From Nocardioides gilvus (lineage in GTDB: Bacteria > Actinomycetota > Actinomycetes > Propionibacteriales > Nocardioidaceae), in assembly GCF_003194605.1 (NCBI RefSeq), contig NZ_QHKY01000007.1, forward strand, positions 1 to 64,000: a DNA stretch of 64,000 nucleotides. The letters run 5' to 3'. Positions within the stretch are counted from its first letter, which is position 1. The number at the start of each line of letters is the position of its first letter. The notes under the pieces are model-generated. The model searched no databases. It saw only the letters and a program-made list of their open reading frames with translations, and had not been told where the DNA came from. The translations under genes and the position numbers were made by a program. This document shows, in pieces, positions 7,344-17,441 of this stretch.

Positions 7344-8216
7344 TTACTTGCCGGTCACCCATCTGGGGAGATGCTGAGGGTTGGAGAACTGGAGGGCCTC
7401 GGAGATGACGAGCAACAGATCCGCTCGGGTCTTGGGTCGGTGCGGCCCGAGCAGCAGCAGGAGATGCAGCGTGCGGAGGAAGGTCTGGGCATTGTGCGTG
7501 CTCAGGTGGGGGTCGGCGCCGAGCACGACGAACTCAGGGTCGGCCTCGGACGCGATCCGTGCGATCCACTGCTCCAGGACCTCCAGACCCACCAGGTCGC
7601 GCACCACCACCTGGACGGCAGCAGCAGCGAGGTGGTCGATCTCGCCACTGAGCAGGGGGTTGGTGTCCAGCACCCGGTCGGCCAGGACGTCGAGCAACAC
7701 CGTCAGGCCGAGACGCTCGAGGTGACGTGACGAGGCCAGGGCAGCGATGGCGTCGGCTCCGTGAGCCACCGCGCGAGCAGTGCCCTGGCCAGGGATCCAC
7801 CCGCGTACGTCCTCCTCCCGCAGCATCCACACGGCGATCAGATCGCCCCAACGCAACACGTCGGACCCGGAGAGCAGTTCGGCGTCGTTGTCGCGGCGCA
7901 GGACCTGGGCGATCACCCGGGCCGACCAGCTGCGTCGGAAGACGGAGGTGCCTTCGCTCTCGCCGATCCCGACACGCAACCCGGCGACCATCCCGTCCCC
8001 GAGTCCGACGAGCAGGTCGTCGTAGACGCCGCGCCCGATCCACACCGTCAGCACCTGCAGGGCGAGGCCGTCGCGCAACTCAGGGTCGGGAGAGCCCAGC
8101 ATGGAGGTCAGTTCGGCGGTCAGGTCCCCGAGCGAGCGGTCGGGTGGGACCTGCACACCGTCCCGCACCACTCCGCGCCAGTAACCCGCACCCATGGCCG
8201 TCATTCTGCCAGTCAT
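7344..8216 (-). CDS. DUF2785 domain protein
   Basis: 290 aa if started at ATG 8216; ATG 8204 and 8195 are in-frame alternatives and no ribosome site is decisive. The sequence is helical and repeat-like (LRDGLALQVLTVWIGRGVY, then WSARVIAQVLRRD, near-C-terminal TFLRTLHLLLLLG), matching DUF2785. Function is unknown in the family. It precedes the ThDP enzyme by 10 bases, so the three leftward genes form an operon. Confidence 0.75.
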   Translation of the reverse strand: MTGRMTAMGAGYWRGVVRDGVQVPPDRSLGDLTAELTSMLGSPDPELRDGLALQVLTVWIGRGVYDDLLVGLGDGMVAGLRVGIGESEGTSVFRRSWSARVIAQVLRRDNDAELLSGSDVLRWGDLIAVWMLREEDVRGWIPGQGTARAVAHGADAIAALASSRHLERLGLTVLLDVLADRVLDTNPLLSGEIDHLAAAAVQVVVRDLVGLEVLEQWIARIASEADPEFVVLGADPHLSTHNAQTFLRTLHLLLLLGPHRPKTRADLLLVISEALQFSNPQHLPRWVTGK

Positions 8217-8288
8217 GGCCCCCCATTGGGGCCGGTACCTGCACAGGTCTCGTCCGGAGCGTTCACGTGCTGCACCCGGGGGAGGGCC

Positions 8289-8294
8289 TAGGCT
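8289..8294 (+). promoter_or_regulatory. -10 element TAGGCT of leaderless pdtaS
   Basis: TAGGCT followed by six bases and GTG 8301. The spacing predicts a transcript that begins at the start codon. Confidence 0.6.
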
Positions 8295-8300
8295 GTCGAA

Positions 8301-9803
8301 GTGCCCTCGTTGACTGAACTGGTGCGTGCCCACACCGAACTCGACACCGAAGACGTCGACTGGCTCCTGCGACTGATGGCCGACTGGCAGATCATCGCGG
8401 ACCTCTCCTTCGCCGACCTCGTTCTCTGGCTGCGGGACCAGGACGACCGTGGCTTCTGGGCCGCCGGACAGATGCGTCCCACCACCGGACCCACGGCGCT
8501 GGTGGACGACGTGGTGGGCACGTTTGTGCCCGCGGGGCGACGTCGGATGCTCGACATGGCCTGGGAGCAGAAGCGGCTCATCCGGGAAGGTGATCCCGAC
8601 TGGAACAACGACGTCCCGGTGCGCGTCGAGGTGATTCCGGTGCGTCGCGGGGACCGGGTGATCGCACTCATCGCCCGCAACACGAACCTGCTCGGGGTGC
8701 GCACCCCGAGTCGCCTCGAACTTGCCTACGTGCAGACCGCCACAGATCTGGCGCAGATGATCGCGCAGGGCTACTTCCCCCCCGAGGGCCAGCGCAGCGA
8801 CGATGCCGATGCGCCCCGGGTGGGCGACGGTTTCATGCGGATCGATGCAGTCGGACGGGTCACCTACGCCAGTCCCAACGCGCTCTCGGTCTACCGCAGG
8901 CTCGGCTTCCAGGGCGACCTGCCCGGACTGGTGCTGGGTGACCTGACCCGCCAACTGGTCCCGCCACGTCGCCGCGCCGACGAGGAGACGCTGAGTGCGG
9001 TGCTCGGTGGGCGAGCGCCCAGGGACGCCGAGATCTCCACCGACGAGGCGTCAGTGATCGTACGAGCCATTCCGTTGCGCCCCAGGGGCGAGGTGATCGG
9101 TGCCCTGATCCTGCTGCGAGACGTCACGGCCCTGCGGCGTCGTGAGCGTGAGTTGATCACGAAGGACGCGACGATCCGCGAGATCCACCACCGGGTCAAG
9201 AACAACCTTCAGACAGTCGCTGCGCTGCTCCGACTCCAGGCGCGTCGCATCGACGTCCCGGAGGCCAAGGCGGCCCTCGACGAGGCCGTGCGTCGGGTGG
9301 GCTCGATCGCCATCGTGCACGAGACCTTGAGTCAGGCGGTCGAGGAACACGTGGAGTTCGACGACATCGCTGATCGGTTGGCCCGCATGGTCAGCGACGT
9401 GAGTGCCACCGGCGACCGGGTGGAGATCCGTCGCGAGGGCTCCTTCTCCGACCTGCCGTCCGAGGTGGCGACGGCGTTGGCGATGGTGATCACCGAGGTC
9501 CTGCAGAACGCGGTCGAGCACGGGTACCCGCCCGTCTCGGACTCAGTGGACGCCTCCGAGGTGCGCGGAGTCGCTCCGGGTGTCATCGTGGTGTCGATCG
9601 CCCGGCCACCGGGGCGACTCCACGTCGACGTGGTCGACGACGGTGCGGGCCTGCCGCCTGACTTCAGCCTTGACGGGTCCACCAACCTCGGGCTCTCCAT
9701 CGTGCGCACCCTGGTCGAGTCCGAACTGGACGGACGGTTCTCGATGGGCGACGGCCCCGGCGGAGTGGGCACCCGGGTGGCCATCGACGTTCCGCTCGAC
9801 TGA
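8301..9803 (+). CDS. pdtaS: sensor histidine kinase PdtaS
   Basis: 500 aa. GAF-like N-terminus (1-155), PAS domain (about 175-280), then a HisKA_2-type dimerisation segment with EIHHRVKNNLQ (phospho-acceptor at H296/H297). The HATPase domain has N-box EVLQNAVEHGY and G-box DDGAGLPPDF. This order is that of mycobacterial PdtaS, a soluble kinase acting on the ANTAR antiterminator PdtaR. No membrane segment is seen. Its partner is not in this window. Convergent with whiB1, 33 bases apart. Confidence 0.93.
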   Translation: MPSLTELVRAHTELDTEDVDWLLRLMADWQIIADLSFADLVLWLRDQDDRGFWAAGQMRPTTGPTALVDDVVGTFVPAGRRRMLDMAWEQKRLIREGDPDWNNDVPVRVEVIPVRRGDRVIALIARNTNLLGVRTPSRLELAYVQTATDLAQMIAQGYFPPEGQRSDDADAPRVGDGFMRIDAVGRVTYASPNALSVYRRLGFQGDLPGLVLGDLTRQLVPPRRRADEETLSAVLGGRAPRDAEISTDEASVIVRAIPLRPRGEVIGALILLRDVTALRRRERELITKDATIREIHHRVKNNLQTVAALLRLQARRIDVPEAKAALDEAVRRVGSIAIVHETLSQAVEEHVEFDDIADRLARMVSDVSATGDRVEIRREGSFSDLPSEVATALAMVITEVLQNAVEHGYPPVSDSVDASEVRGVAPGVIVVSIARPPGRLHVDVVDDGAGLPPDFSLDGSTNLGLSIVRTLVESELDGRFSMGDGPGGVGTRVAIDVPLD

Positions 9804-9836
9804 CTCCCCCTCAGCCGCGGTCGACGACGGCGTCCG

Positions 9837-10088
9837 TCAGGCAGTACGTACGCGGGCGCGGGCGTTGCGACGCTTCAGTGCGCGTCGCTCGTCCTCGCTG
9901 AGGCCGCCCCACACGCCGTGGTCCTGACCAGCCTCAAGCGCCCAGGCCAGGCAGAGCTCCCGGACGTCACAACGGCGACAGACCTGCTTGGCCTCCTCGA
10001 TCTGGAGGATCGCGGGACCGGTGTTGCCGATGGGAAAGAAGAGCTCAGGGTCTTCGTCGAGACATGCAGAACGGTGGCGCCAATCCAT
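9837..10088 (-). CDS. whiB1: WhiB1-type iron-sulfur transcription factor
   Basis: 83 aa starting MDWRHRSAC. Cluster-ligand cysteines at C9, C37, C40 and C46 have the same spacing as mycobacterial WhiB1. GVWGG turn and a basic C-terminus (ALKRRNARARV) follow. The longer in-frame reading from 10151 is rejected because family members begin at MDW. WhiB1 binds a [4Fe-4S] cluster, associates with the main sigma factor and responds to nitric oxide in mycobacteria. Confidence 0.95.
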   Translation of the reverse strand: MDWRHRSACLDEDPELFFPIGNTGPAILQIEEAKQVCRRCDVRELCLAWALEAGQDHGVWGGLSEDERRALKRRNARARVRTA

Positions 10089-10271
10089 GGCTGAGGGTTC
10101 CTCATTCCGGGGAGTGTGGGAGGGAGTCCGGAAAATCGGTCTGTGGACCAATTCTTCAGTGGTGAAAATTGTGCTGCGGCGCCTCCGAGATCGTGGGCCG
10201 CACAGCGACCCTCAATCTCCCAAGTTATTGGATTTTGCACAACCCCCTTGGGACGTCACATCCGTCACAAC

Positions 10272-10277
10272 TAAAGT
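10272..10277 (+). promoter_or_regulatory. -10 element TAAAGT of a leaderless gene
   Basis: TAAAGT followed by six bases and GTG 10284. It lies in the 195-bp divergent gap that also holds the whiB1 promoter. Confidence 0.55.
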
Positions 10278-10283
10278 GGGGAC

Positions 10284-10724
10284 GTGACCGCCAGTTCTGT
10301 GCCAACCCCTGAATCCCAGTCCTCCGCCGACCGGTCCGGGCCTGGGCGTCCCCCCTGGGGCCTGGGCTGGGCGCTGTGGCTGGGGATCGCTGCCGTGCTG
10401 CTCGAAGCGACCGTCCTGATCGGTCTCGGCACAGCCGAGCTGGTCTCCCTCTCCTCGGTTCGCCTGGCCATGGGGTTGAGCACCGCCGCCTTCTTCCTGG
10501 GCTACGGAGCATTGCTGTTCTTCTGCGCCCGAGGCCTGTGGCGACGCGAGGCGTGGGGGCGCAGCATCATCGTGATGGGGCAACTCATCCAACTCGGGGT
10601 GGCCTGGAGCTATCGCTCCGCCACTCCCGTCCTGGCTCTGGCCCTCGCCGTTACCGCCACCGTGGTGCTGTTCGCGATCTTCCACCCCACGAGCCTCAGG
10701 GTGCTGGGGGACGACGAGGAGTGA
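10284..10724 (+). CDS. four-helix integral membrane protein, unknown function
   Basis: 146 aa with hydrophobic helices at about 29-48, 61-82, 93-108 and 114-132 and a soluble Pro/Ser-rich N-terminus. No catalytic motif is visible. A similar small membrane protein often neighbours whiB1 in related actinobacteria (recollection, not tested). GTG start fixed by the leaderless -10 spacing. Confidence 0.75.
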   Translation: MTASSVPTPESQSSADRSGPGRPPWGLGWALWLGIAAVLLEATVLIGLGTAELVSLSSVRLAMGLSTAAFFLGYGALLFFCARGLWRREAWGRSIIVMGQLIQLGVAWSYRSATPVLALALAVTATVVLFAIFHPTSLRVLGDDEE

Positions 10725-10757
10725 TCGGTCGCCCCTGAACGGCGCTGGGGCTGCAGC

Positions 10758-11570
10758 TCACTCAGGTTCGAGCGAGTTGCGCAGTCGCTCCAAGGTGCGG
10801 GTCAACAGCCTGGAGACGTGCATCTGGGAGATGCCCACCTCGGCCGCGATCTGCGACTGCGTCATGTTCTTGAAGAAGCGCAGCAGCAGGATCCGCTTCT
10901 CCCGCGGGTCCAGTCCCTCGAGCAGCGGCTTGAGTGACTCCCGGATCTCGACCTGGTCGAGCTCGAGGTCGTCCACGCCCAAGGAGTCGACCAGACGCGG
11001 TGTCTGGTCGTCGCCGCTGTCGCTGCCGGCGTCGAGGGACAGCGTCGAGTAGGCGTTGGCGGATGCCATGCCCTCGATGACTTCGTCGAGTGAGCAGCCG
11101 ATGTGCACGGAGAGCTCACGCGGAGTGGGGGAGCGCCCCAACTGTTGGGAGAGCTCTGCGGTGGCGGACATGATCTGCATCCGCAACTCCTGCAGGCGTC
11201 GCGGCACACGGATGGCCCAACCCTTGTCCCGGAAGTGTCGCTTGATCTCGCCGATGATGGTCGGGGTGGCGTATGTCGTGAACTCGACACCGCGTTCGAG
11301 GTCGAACCGGTCGATCGACTTCAAGAGACCGATCGTGCCCACCTGGACGAGGTCCTCCAGCGGTTCTCCGCGGTTGCGGAAGCGCCGGGCGCAGTGGTCG
11401 ACCAGGGGGAGATGAAGGTGGACCAGTGCCTCACGCGCATTGAGCGCGCCGGGGGAGTCCTCAGGGAGACTGCCCAACTCGGTGAACAGGTCGCGGCTCT
11501 TGCGCCGGATCGCCTCGAGTGGAGTCTCGGCTCTGTCGCGGACGTCCTCGTCCTCACGCAACTGGTTCAT
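10758..11570 (-). CDS. sigF: RNA polymerase sigma factor, SigB/SigF/SigG family
   Basis: 270 aa. Region 2 EDLVQVGTIGLLKSIDRFD and FTTYATPTIIGEIKRHFRDK; region 3; region 4 KRILLLRFFKNMTQSQIA with the HTH ISQMHVSRLL. This is the general-stress/late-phase sigma class controlled by partner switching. The start is one base after the stop of the anti-sigma gene, so the two are translationally linked, as in mycobacterial usfX-sigF. Confidence 0.92.
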   Translation of the reverse strand: MNQLREDEDVRDRAETPLEAIRRKSRDLFTELGSLPEDSPGALNAREALVHLHLPLVDHCARRFRNRGEPLEDLVQVGTIGLLKSIDRFDLERGVEFTTYATPTIIGEIKRHFRDKGWAIRVPRRLQELRMQIMSATAELSQQLGRSPTPRELSVHIGCSLDEVIEGMASANAYSTLSLDAGSDSGDDQTPRLVDSLGVDDLELDQVEIRESLKPLLEGLDPREKRILLLRFFKNMTQSQIAAEVGISQMHVSRLLTRTLERLRNSLEPE

Positions 11571-11571
11571 C

Positions 11572-11997
11572 TCAGTGCGCGGCCTGGCCCGGCGCGACGT
11601 CCATCGCGGCGAGGGTGGAGCGGAGGGCGAGACGGATGTGGGCGCGACCGTCAGCGTGGCCGGCGTCGCACTCGGTCGCCAAGGTGCTGAGGACCTGCCA
11701 TGCGAAGGAGTCGGAGACGATGGGCAGCGGGGACTCGCTGGGCAGGGAGATGGTGGCCGTGATCTGCTCAGAGGTCAGCGCGAAGTGGCAGAGCAGGTCC
11801 GTGCCCGTTCCGCCCAGGTCGAGCAACAGGGAGGCCGCTTCACCGATCGCGATGCGGATGTCCTCGATGTCATCGACGGTGAAGTCGAGACGACCCGCGA
11901 TGCTGGCGGCGGTGGTGCGCAACACGTACACGTAGGCGCCGTCCGCCGGGACGCGCAGTTCGACGTCGGCTCCGCTGCCTGCGACGTGGTTGATCAT
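11572..11997 (-). CDS. anti-sigma factor, RsbW/UsfX-like ATPase-fold protein
   Basis: 141 aa with a HATPase_c_2 fold. N-box region IRIAIGEAASLLLDL keeps the Glu but lacks the usual Asn, as in mycobacterial UsfX. DSFAWQVLSTLA resembles UsfX GSFSWHVLTALA. Expected to bind SigF and hold it inactive. No anti-anti-sigma (STAS) gene is adjacent; the STAS gene near 47 kb is one possible partner. Confidence 0.85.
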   Translation of the reverse strand: MINHVAGSGADVELRVPADGAYVYVLRTTAASIAGRLDFTVDDIEDIRIAIGEAASLLLDLGGTGTDLLCHFALTSEQITATISLPSESPLPIVSDSFAWQVLSTLATECDAGHADGRAHIRLALRSTLAAMDVAPGQAAH

Positions 11998-12068
11998 GGT
12001 GTCATCCGTCCTGCTGCCAAGGGGTGTGCTTGGAGGTCGTGGGTGCTGTGGTTGCGTGTCGAGAGCAG

Positions 12069-12100
12069 ACGGAGGCGATCCCCTGCGGGACCGCCTCCGT
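12069..12100 (-). terminator. hairpin downstream of sodN
   Basis: Nine-base perfect stem ACGGAGGCG (12069-12077) with CGCCTCCGT (12092-12100). No clear T-run follows on the minus strand, so termination strength is uncertain. Confidence 0.5.
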
Positions 12101-12114
12101 CCTGAGAGCCTGCG

Positions 12115-12516
12115 TCAGGCCTTCTTGGTCTCCCAGAAGATCTCGGCGATCTCATCGATCTTGGCGAGCAACTCATCTGCGGCTGCCGCGTCGAGCGTGC
12201 CCTTGGTGCCACCGGCACCGGCGAGCTTGGTGGCCTCGTTGAAGAGGGTGTGCAGCTGCGGGTACTTCTCGAAGTGAGGTGCCTTGAAGTAGTCGGTCCA
12301 CAGGACCCAGAGGTGGTGCTTGACGAGCTCGGAGCGCTCTTCCTTGATCAGCACGGCGCGGGTGCGGAAGTCGGCGTCGTCATTGTCGGCAACCTTGCCG
12401 ATGAGGGCCTTGATCGACTCGGCCTCGATGCGGGCCTGGGCCGGGTCGTAGACGCCGCAGGGGAGGTCGCAGTGGGCGGAGGCGGTGACGGTCGGGGTGA
12501 TGAATCGGGAGAACAT
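12115..12516 (-). CDS. sodN: nickel superoxide dismutase
   Basis: 133 aa. A 14-residue leader precedes HCDLPCGVY at residues 15-23, the nickel hook. After removal of the leader, His1, Cys2 and Cys6 bind Ni. The helical body (VKHHLWVLWTDYFK) is typical. Ribosome site GAGAGGAA. The cytoplasmic enzyme converts superoxide to peroxide and oxygen. Divergent from sodX, which encodes the leader protease. Confidence 0.97.
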   Translation of the reverse strand: MFSRFITPTVTASAHCDLPCGVYDPAQARIEAESIKALIGKVADNDDADFRTRAVLIKEERSELVKHHLWVLWTDYFKAPHFEKYPQLHTLFNEATKLAGAGGTKGTLDAAAADELLAKIDEIAEIFWETKKA

Positions 12517-12572
12517 CAGTGTTCCTCTCGGTCGTGCGTTGAGCCTGACTTGATGACTGCGACACTACTCGC

Positions 12573-12932
12573 ATGCGCCGACCTCGTTCCAAGGCAGCCA
12601 CGCCCGTCGGCCTGGCGCGGGTGCGGGGACGCTCCATGGAACCGACGCTCGCCGGGGGAGACCTGCTCCTGGTGCGCCACGGCGCAGCGGTGCGGCCGGG
12701 GCTGCTGGTGCTCGCGCGTTTCCCCGACGGCACGCTCGTGGTGAAGCGCGTCGCGGAGTCCCGGGCAACGCGTACGGGCTCGCGGGGCTGGTGGTTGCTC
12801 AGTGACAACCCTGGAGAGGGGATCGACTCCAGGCATCGCGGTGCCATCGCGGACGAGGACGTGGTGGCGGTGGTGCGGGCGAGGCTCTGGCCGTCGCCTT
12901 GCCGGAGCCGGCGCCTGCTACACGAGGCGTAG
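12573..12932 (+). CDS. sodX: SodN maturation protease SodX (S26/S24 signal-peptidase family)
   Basis: 119 aa. The Ser nucleophile lies in RGRSMEPTLAGGD (near residue 21) and the Lys base in TLVVKRVAES (near residue 58), the serine-lysine dyad of signal peptidases. There is no membrane helix, as expected for the soluble protease that trims the SodN leader so that Ni can bind. Fifty-six bp separate it from sodN. Confidence 0.92.
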   Translation: MRRPRSKAATPVGLARVRGRSMEPTLAGGDLLLVRHGAAVRPGLLVLARFPDGTLVVKRVAESRATRTGSRGWWLLSDNPGEGIDSRHRGAIADEDVVAVVRARLWPSPCRSRRLLHEA

Positions 12933-13009
12933 AGAATATAGGGGGTAATCTGCGTCACTGGCGCGCGTCGCCGCGCCGGACGGCGCGCGGTCACACCCCT
13001 GTGGCGTGT

Positions 13010-13015
13010 CACAAT
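13010..13015 (+). promoter_or_regulatory. -10 element CACAAT of leaderless malic enzyme gene
   Basis: CACAAT, seven bases, then ATG 13023; no ribosome site precedes the ATG. Confidence 0.45.
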
Positions 13016-13022
13016 CGCGTTC

Positions 13023-14213
13023 ATGTCTGACGTCCCCGATTCCGCTCCGCACCCTTACTACGGCGACCCGGTCTTCGACCTTCACGTGGGCGGCAAACTG
13101 GAGACGGTCTCGCGGGTGGCGCTCGCCGGTCCTGACGAGTTGGCCCTGGCCTACACGCCCGGGGTGGCACTGGTCTGCGAAGCGATCGCAGCAGACCCGT
13201 CGATGACGCAGTCCTACACCTGGGTCCCGAACGTCGTGGCAGTCGTCTCCGACGGCACGGCCGTGCTCGGGCTGGGCGACATCGGACCGGCTGCTGCGAT
13301 GCCCGTGATGGAGGGCAAAGCCGTTCTCTTCAAGCAGTTCGGCGGCGTCGACGCGGTGCCCATCTGCCTTGACACCACCGACACCGAGGAGATCATCGAG
13401 ACGGTCGTCCGCCTGGCGCCGAGCTTCGGGGGCATCAACCTCGAGGACATCTCGGCCCCGCGCTGTTTCGAGATCGAGGCACGGCTCAAGGAGCGGCTCG
13501 ACATCCCGGTCTTCCACGACGACCAGCACGGCACCGCCGTCGTTGCGCTGGCCGCCCTGAAGAACGCGCTCAAGCTCACGGGTCGTACGCCTGAAGGCAC
13601 GCGGGTCGTCGTCTCGGGTGCGGGTGCTGCGGGCGTCGCGGTGGCGCGGATCCTGCTGGGTGCCGGCATCCGAGACATCGCGGTCCTCGACCGCAAGGGA
13701 GTGCTGAACTCCGAGCGCAGCGACCTCACCGAGGTCAAGGAGGCGCTGGCGCGCGACACTGCGGACAACTTCGGCCGGACCGGCACCCTGGCCGACGCGA
13801 TGGACGGCGCCGACGTCTACATCGGCGTCTCAGGTGGCACCGTTCCCGAGGAGATCGTCGCCACGATGGCGCCCGACTCGATCATCTTCGGCCTCGCCAA
13901 CCCCATGCCCGAGGTTCATCCCGACGTAGCGCGCAAGTACGCCCGGGTCGTGGCGACCGGTCGCTCGGACTTCCCCAACCAGATCAACAACGTGCTCTGC
14001 TTCCCCGGCATCTTCCGCGGCGCCTTCGACGTCCACGCCACCGCCATCACCGAGGGCATGAAGCTCGCTGCCGCGGACGCGCTGGCCGACCTCGTGGGTG
14101 ATGCGCTGAGCGAAGAGATGATCATCCCGTCGCCGTTCGATCCGCGCGTGGGCCCCGCCGTCTCCCAGGCCGTGGCCCGGGCAGCCCGTGTCGACGGTGT
14201 CGCACGCAAGTAG
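13023..14213 (+). CDS. NAD(P)-dependent malic enzyme
   Basis: 396 aa. Converts malate to pyruvate, CO2 and NAD(P)H. The N-terminal malic domain has YTPGVA, GLGDIGPAAAMPVMEGKAVLFKQF, the metal-binding EDISAP and FHDDQHGTA. The Rossmann domain has GAGAAGVA, and a late ANPMPEVHPD and FPNQINNVL. Single-domain form without the phosphotransacetylase-like C-terminus. Cofactor preference cannot be read with confidence. Supplies NADPH and links the C4 pool to pyruvate. Confidence 0.95.
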   Translation: MSDVPDSAPHPYYGDPVFDLHVGGKLETVSRVALAGPDELALAYTPGVALVCEAIAADPSMTQSYTWVPNVVAVVSDGTAVLGLGDIGPAAAMPVMEGKAVLFKQFGGVDAVPICLDTTDTEEIIETVVRLAPSFGGINLEDISAPRCFEIEARLKERLDIPVFHDDQHGTAVVALAALKNALKLTGRTPEGTRVVVSGAGAAGVAVARILLGAGIRDIAVLDRKGVLNSERSDLTEVKEALARDTADNFGRTGTLADAMDGADVYIGVSGGTVPEEIVATMAPDSIIFGLANPMPEVHPDVARKYARVVATGRSDFPNQINNVLCFPGIFRGAFDVHATAITEGMKLAAADALADLVGDALSEEMIIPSPFDPRVGPAVSQAVARAARVDGVARK

Positions 14214-14216
14214 GCT
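14211..14216 (+). promoter_or_regulatory. -10 element TAGGCT overlapping the malic enzyme stop codon
   Basis: The TAG stop of the malic enzyme gene (14211-14213) is also the first half of TAGGCT. Seven bases later lies ATG 14224 of the next gene. Confidence 0.5.
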
Positions 14217-14223
14217 GGACCCC

Positions 14224-15201
14224 ATGTTTGCCGTCTACGCCTCGTCCTTCGCACCTCGTGATGCCGCCGATCCCCTGGCGGGACTGGTACTGGGGGAGCG
14301 GCCGGACCCGGTCGCTCCCGACGGCTGGACCACGGTCACCGTCAAGGCTGCTTCGCTGAATCACCACGACCTGTGGTCCTTGGCCGGAGTCGGTCTGCGT
14401 GCAGAGGCGTTGCCGATGATCCTCGGCTGCGACGCCGCCGGTCTGGACGAGGACGGCAACGAGGTCGTCGTCCACGCCGTGATCAGCGATCCCGCCTGGA
14501 GCGGCGACGAGACGCTCGATCCGAAGCGTTCGCTGCTGTCCGAGCGTCATCAGGGCACCTTTGCCGACAAGGTGATCGTCCCGAAGCGCAACGTCGTGGC
14601 AAAGCCGGCGTCGATGAGTTTCGCGGAGGCTGCGTGCCTGCCGACCGCCTGGCTCACCGCGTACCGGATGCTCTTCACCCAGGGCAACCTGAAGCCCGGT
14701 GACACGGTGCTCGTCCAGGGTGCGGGCGGCGGTGTCGCCACCGCGCTGATCACCTTGGCGCGAGCCGGCGGCCTGACCGTGCTGGCCACCTCGCGTGACG
14801 AGGCCAAGCGTGCCCGCGCGCTCGAGATCGGGGCCCACGAGGTGTTCGAGTCAGGTGCCCGGTTGCCGCTCAAGGTGGACGCGGTGATGGAGACCGTGGG
14901 CCGGGCCACCTGGTCGCACTCGATCCGTTCGCTGCGACCCGGCGGCAAGATCGTCATCAGCGGCACCACGAGTGGCCCCCAGCTCGACGACGCCGAACTC
15001 ACCAGGATCTTCTTCCTGCAGCTGCAGGTCATCGGCTCCACCATGGGTACCCGCGACGAACTCGCCTCCCTCGTGCGACTCCTGGATGCGACGGGGACCA
15101 AGCCGCTGGTCGACCGGACCATCGAGATGACCGAGGCGCGACAAGGATTCGAGGCCATGGCTCAGGGCGACGTCTTCGGGAAGATCGTCTTCACTCGATG
15201 A
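14224..15201 (+). CDS. zinc-independent MDR family oxidoreductase (quinone-reductase-like)
   Basis: 325 aa from ATG 14224. GroES-like N-terminal fold (SLNHHDLW, ILGCDAAGLDEDGNEVV) and Rossmann motif GAGGGVATALI near residue 175. The structural zinc Cys cluster of alcohol dehydrogenases is not apparent. NADPH-dependent reduction of a quinone or enone is likely. Four-base overlap (ATGA) with the following SDR gene indicates cotranscription. Confidence 0.88.
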   Translation: MFAVYASSFAPRDAADPLAGLVLGERPDPVAPDGWTTVTVKAASLNHHDLWSLAGVGLRAEALPMILGCDAAGLDEDGNEVVVHAVISDPAWSGDETLDPKRSLLSERHQGTFADKVIVPKRNVVAKPASMSFAEAACLPTAWLTAYRMLFTQGNLKPGDTVLVQGAGGGVATALITLARAGGLTVLATSRDEAKRARALEIGAHEVFESGARLPLKVDAVMETVGRATWSHSIRSLRPGGKIVISGTTSGPQLDDAELTRIFFLQLQVIGSTMGTRDELASLVRLLDATGTKPLVDRTIEMTEARQGFEAMAQGDVFGKIVFTR

Positions 15202-15917
15202 CCCGCACCCACGTCGTCACCGGCGCGGGATCGGGCATCGGCCGCGCTCTCGCCGCTCGCCTCGCCGACCGTGGGGATCGTTTGGTGCTGCCCGTACGCA
15301 GCGCTGAGCGGGCAGCGCAGGTGCAGGCCGAGTTCGGGCCGGAGCATCTGGTGGTCGTGCTCGACCTGGCTGACCCCGACGCCTGCGCCAGCGGCCTTGC
15401 TGCTCTGGTCGATTCCCTGACGTCAGCCGGGTGGAGCGTCGACTCGCTGGTGCACAGCGCCGGGGTCGTCGACCTCGCCGACGTCGCCGACTTCGACCAG
15501 GCCACGTGGGGCGCGCAGATTCAGGTCAACCTCACTGCACCCGCGGCTCTCACCGGCGCGCTGCTCCCCTTCCTGCGCCGGGCCCGGGGGAGCGTCGTCT
15601 TCGTGAACTCGACCTCGGGTCTCGTCGCCAACCCGACGTGGGGTGCGTACGCCGCCTCGAAGCACGGGTTGCGGGGACTGGCCGACTCCCTGCGCGCCGA
15701 GGAGGCACGCCACGGGGTGCGAGTCACGTCGGTGTTCCCCAGTCGGACGGCGACGGAGATGCAGGCCAAGGTTCACGCCCAGGAGGAGCGCGACTACCAT
15801 GCAGAGGTGTGGATGCGCCCCGAATCGGTGGCTGCCAGTCTCCTGCACGTGCTCGACCTGCCCGTCGACGCCACCATCACAGAACTCACCATCAGGACGT
15901 CACCGTCGCCGTCCTGA
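15198..15917 (+). CDS. short-chain dehydrogenase/reductase
   Basis: 239 aa. Cofactor motif TGAGSGIG at the N-terminus, NSTSGL (catalytic Ser) and YAASKHGL (YxxxK) near residue 152. A complete classical SDR, NAD(P)-dependent. Overlaps the MDR gene by four bases, suggesting a two-step redox pair. Substrate unknown. Confidence 0.9.
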   Translation: MTRTHVVTGAGSGIGRALAARLADRGDRLVLPVRSAERAAQVQAEFGPEHLVVVLDLADPDACASGLAALVDSLTSAGWSVDSLVHSAGVVDLADVADFDQATWGAQIQVNLTAPAALTGALLPFLRRARGSVVFVNSTSGLVANPTWGAYAASKHGLRGLADSLRAEEARHGVRVTSVFPSRTATEMQAKVHAQEERDYHAEVWMRPESVAASLLHVLDLPVDATITELTIRTSPSPS

Positions 15918-15946
15918 TCCCTTCGGACAAGCACGTCGCGGACTGA

Positions 15947-17329
<1,383 letters not shown>

Positions 17330-17364
17330 GTCCCACCCTGTCTTCGGCTGGACGCCAGCAGCTC

Positions 17365-17404
17365 GGAGCAAGGCGCTCTCCCGGTCGGGACGGCGCCTTG
17401 CTCC
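17365..17404 (+). terminator. terminator after gdhA
   Basis: Twelve-base perfect stem GGAGCAAGGCGC (17365-17376) with GCGCCTTGCTCC (17393-17404). It lies between convergent gdhA and the DUF1330 gene and can serve both. Confidence 0.8.
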
Positions 17405-17441
17405 GTTGACGACCGAGGCACGCACCTCGGCCATCGACCGC

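Noticed and set aside
7344-8954. 536-aa reading of the DUF2785 gene
   Set aside because: The extra N-terminal part lies under pdtaS and has no family features; ATG 8216 or later is used.
12517-12572. Nur or Fur operator between sodN and sodX
   Set aside because: I could not find a convincing palindrome, although nickel-dependent control is known in the family.
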